A stretch of 7,554 nt of DNA from Lewinellaceae bacterium (GTDB taxonomy: Bacteria > Bacteroidota > Bacteroidia > Chitinophagales > Saprospiraceae), in contig JADJRC010000005.1 of NCBI GenBank assembly GCA_016712415.1, positions 1 through 7,554 of the forward strand, in the 5' to 3' direction. Positions within the stretch are counted from its first letter, which is position 1, and each line of letters opens with the position of its first letter. Shown here one piece after another: positions 5,730-7,554 of this stretch. Position numbers and translations under genes: made by a program. The notes beneath the pieces were generated by a model. The model had not been told where the DNA came from, ran no database searches, and was given only the letters and a program-made list of their open reading frames with translations.

Positions 5730-7308
5730 TTAACTCGCTTATTTTTATACGCTCCCCTTTATCATAAGGAGTGAGGCAACACGCTGCATCTCCTGTAATC
5801 TTCCAACCCTTGCTACTTATCAGTTTCTTCCTGTCGGGTGCGGAGGTTGCGTCGTACTGCCGGCCTGATGCGCCCAACGTGCGACCGGAGGGTGTAGTGG
5901 AATTGTTGGCCCAGCCGGTGAGTGTAGCGGAGTACTTGCAGTAATCCATTCCGCAGTAGTCCAGCATCGAACCCATATTAACGGAGGTGTTCAACTTCAG
6001 TTTCCCAAGGGGTTGGTTGAATGCACTTGCGCCCCAGAACATACCATCCATGGTTGTTACAGCCGCTGTATTCCATTTTTCAATGGGCTGGTTGAACGAG
6101 CGAGTAGACTGGAACATAACTTTCATATTGGTCACCTTTTTCGTATCCCAGTTTTCGATAAATTGGTTGAATGCTTTGGCATCACCGAACATGCCACCCA
6201 TATCCGTTACTGCCGTCGTGTTCCAGTTTCCGATGGGCTGGTTGAACGCATGAGCGCCCCAAAACATGGCGGCCATATTTGTCACCTTCTCCGTGTTCCA
6301 GTTTCCGATGGGTTGATTGAACGCGCTGGCGCCCTGGAACATCTGGGCCATACTTGTTACTGCCGAGGTGTTCCAGTCTCCGATGGGCTGATTGAACGTA
6401 CTGGCGCCGACGAACATACCACCCATATCCGTTACTGCCGCCGTGTTCCATTTTCCGATAGGATGGTTAAATGCGCTGGCGTTGCCTAACATACCACCCA
6501 TGTTTGTCACCTTCGCCGTTTCCCAGTCGCCAATGGGCTGATTGAACGTACCGGCGCCCCAGAACATGGCAGCCATATTTGTCACCTTCGCCGTGTTCCA
6601 GTTTCCGATGGGTTGATTGAACGCGCTGGCGCCCTGGAACATCTGGGCCATACTTGTTACTGCCGAGGTGTTCCAGTCTCCGACGGGCTGGTTGAACGCG
6701 CGAGCATTGAAAAACGTCAAATTCATATCTGTCACAGCAGCGGTGTTCCAACTCCCGATATTGACCGGTCCGTTCAAGGCGAAACAATCGGTAAACATGA
6801 AATTCATATCTGTGACTGCGTCCAGTTTTGGCGCATCAATGGCAGTAATATTCAGGTTGGAGCAGCCGTTGAAGGCTCCGCCCATAGAAGTCCATGCGAT
6901 GAAGCCCCACTGCTTCACGTCCAGAAGCTTCTGACGGTCGCCACCGCCATTGAAATAGATGCGCGGAAAAGAGCCTTTGATGCGCAGGGTATGGGTGCCG
7001 GGGGTTTTGTAATCGTGGGTCTCATTGCCCTTGATACCTGTTTGCTCATAAGTGCCGTCGTTGTCCCAGTCCACATCATAGTTATAGCCTCCGCCCGCAG
7101 TCGGAATGGTGAAAGAAGTGCTGTTGGAGGTGCCGGGATTGTCCGTTTTTACCGTGATAATGAAAGCATCCGATTGCGCAGTGAGTGTCGCAATGGGGGC
7201 AAAAGCAAACATCATCAGGAGCCAAAGCGTGGCGGCGGATAAAAAACTTTTACTATCAGGGGTTTCTCCTTTAATGGTGCGAGCATTAAATTTGGTGTTG
7301 GTTGTCAT
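5719..7308 (-). CDS. BspA-like (DUF285) repeat surface protein with PKD-like N-terminal module
   Basis: This is a 529-residue secreted protein. The chosen start is the ATG at 7308 because it gives a signal peptide: basic start, hydrophobic core SAATLWLLMMFAFAPIA at about residues 24-40, then TAQ with likely cleavage near 45. The frame is open upstream to 7527, but that part holds the candidate promoter. Residues 46-135 form a PKD/Ig-like module (YNYDVDWDNDGTYEQTGI, FPRIYFNGGGD) seen in front of DUF285 repeats in Bacteroidota. From about 143 on come DUF285 repeats of the type AFNQPIGNWNTAKVTNMAAM, with nine exact 25-residue units at 203-427. A capping region follows with LTGWANN, GRQYDATSAPDRKKLI and SKGWKITGDAAC. 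Such proteins are thought to mediate adhesion. No type IX sorting domain follows. Instead 18 residues of different composition end at TGA 5719-5721, overlapping the peptidase frame. Confidence 0.85.
   Translation of the reverse strand: MTTNTKFNARTIKGETPDSKSFLSAATLWLLMMFAFAPIATLTAQSDAFIITVKTDNPGTSNSTSFTIPTAGGGYNYDVDWDNDGTYEQTGIKGNETHDYKTPGTHTLRIKGSFPRIYFNGGGDRQKLLDVKQWGFIAWTSMGGAFNGCSNLNITAIDAPKLDAVTDMNFMFTDCFALNGPVNIGSWNTAAVTDMNLTFFNARAFNQPVGDWNTSAVTSMAQMFQGASAFNQPIGNWNTAKVTNMAAMFWGAGTFNQPIGDWETAKVTNMGGMLGNASAFNHPIGKWNTAAVTDMGGMFVGASTFNQPIGDWNTSAVTSMAQMFQGASAFNQPIGNWNTEKVTNMAAMFWGAHAFNQPIGNWNTTAVTDMGGMFGDAKAFNQFIENWDTKKVTNMKVMFQSTRSFNQPIEKWNTAAVTTMDGMFWGASAFNQPLGKLKLNTSVNMGSMLDYCGMDYCKYSATLTGWANNSTTPSGRTLGASGRQYDATSAPDRKKLISSKGWKITGDAACCLTPYDKGERIKISELKGI
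6028..6702 (-). repeat. Nine in-frame 75-bp (25-residue) DUF285 units
   Basis: Nine successive units of exactly 75 bp encode residues 203-427 with the pattern xFNQPIGxWNTxxVTxMxxM and a closing FxGA or similar. Fixed spacing without indels indicates selection on the protein fold. A further looser unit precedes them and a capping unit starting SAFNQPLGK follows. Neighbouring units differ, whereas units four apart are nearly identical, showing block duplication. Confidence 0.9.
6291..6383 (-). repeat. 93-bp block, identical copy at 6591-6683
   Basis: Positions 6291-6383 and 6591-6683 are identical base for base and lie exactly 300 bp (four repeat units) apart. Outside these limits single differences begin (T/G at 6290/6590, T/C at 6384/6684). 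This indicates recent duplication or gene conversion inside the array. Confidence 0.9.
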
Positions 7309-7422
7309 GATGCCAAAAAAGTTAAAAGTTGATATGAAATCGTATTCATTCGTGAATACCAGCAAGGTGAAGATGCCCCCATCCCAAGTGACCATTTCCG
7401 TCAATCTTGTAGCATTTTCCAT

Positions 7423-7455
7423 CAAATTTAATGGATTTGTGGCAAAATTCGTCAA
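7423..7455 (-). promoter_or_regulatory. Candidate Bacteroidota-type promoter for the BspA-like gene
   Basis: On the minus strand TAAATTTG (7423-7430) matches TAnnTTTG exactly, with TTG at 7453-7455 placed 22 bases upstream. The start point would be near 7416, giving a leader of about 107 bases before the ATG at 7308. This supports that ATG over the earlier in-frame ones. Confidence 0.45.
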
Positions 7456-7467
7456 CCAGAGGCTGAA

Positions 7468-7490
7468 AACAGGGAATACCCGTCCCTGTT
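7468..7490 (-). terminator. Perfect 8-bp hairpin upstream of the BspA promoter, possible upstream-gene terminator
   Basis: AACAGGGA and TCCCTGTT pair perfectly around a 7-base loop. On the minus strand the stem ends in GTTTTC, a weak T-run, so it could end transcription coming from beyond the right edge. It is immediately upstream of the candidate -33 element, so a regulatory role is also possible. Confidence 0.3.
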
Positions 7491-7531
7491 CATTTTCGAC
7501 GGCGACTCCCGGAACCGGCACGAACACGGTA

Positions 7532-7551
7532 CGTCGGACTCTAGTCCGACG
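7532..7551. repeat. Outlying copy of the palindrome, short-centre variant
   Basis: CGTCGGACT and AGTCCGACG form a perfect 9-bp stem around CT. The arms and the flanking TA match the palindromes at 3684-4142, but the central TTGGAA is reduced to CT. It is the only copy found right of 4142 and lies upstream of the BspA-peptidase transcription unit, close to the window edge. Confidence 0.85.
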
Positions 7552-7554
7552 ATA

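Noticed and set aside
6013..6489. Plus-strand frame of 158 residues with repeats
   Set aside because: It is the antisense shadow of the 75-bp DUF285 repeats; a periodic gene gives periodic open frames on the other strand.
6613..7242. Plus-strand frame of 209 residues
   Set aside because: It lies antisense to the signal peptide, PKD-like module and first repeats of the BspA gene and matches no family I recognise.

Overview
The window looks like chromosomal DNA from a member of the Bacteroidota, probably a Saprospiraceae-like environmental lineage. The family-level assignment is inference. The clues are a BspA/DUF285 surface protein preceded by a PKD-like module, an AraC regulator paired with a DinB protein, a diheme cytochrome c, and two candidate promoters with the Bacteroidota -7 element TAnnTTTG. 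No rRNA, tRNA, integrase, transposase or CRISPR array was found.

Left part (1-3300): two divergent gene pairs share a regulatory gap at about 1655-1820. On the minus strand an AraC-family regulator is followed by a DinB-family protein. On the plus strand a cupin gene overlaps a diheme cytochrome c gene by ATGA. All four are recognisable only when two or three reading frames are pieced together. Each carries one to seven single-base shifts, yet heme motifs, cupin metal-site residues and HTH sequence survive. This is either very recent decay or a stretch of poor consensus sequence.

Middle (3301-4635): no intact gene. It holds an A+T-rich gap and then a repeat complex. Eight copies of a 20-bp palindrome around GTCGGACTT/AAGTCCGAC lie at 3684-4142. 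The last six are carried in a 163-bp tandem repeat that also contains the 3' tail of an AraC-type gene. Two palindrome pairs form perfect 24-bp inverted repeats and could fold in two alternative ways. An AraC C-terminal fragment lies at the right edge, followed by two hairpins.

Right part (4636-7554, minus strand): a secreted BspA-like protein (5719-7308) with nine exact 25-residue repeats is followed by an M6-type metallopeptidase (4636-5729) interrupted by one frameshift. The two frames overlap by 11 bases and one A fewer would join them, so they may be one secreted adhesin-peptidase polypeptide. A ninth palindrome lies just upstream at 7532-7551, so the palindromes bracket this module.

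Nothing here proves a new system. The most unusual items are the bistable palindrome array fused to a triplicated AraC gene tail, and the possible DUF285-M6 fusion.
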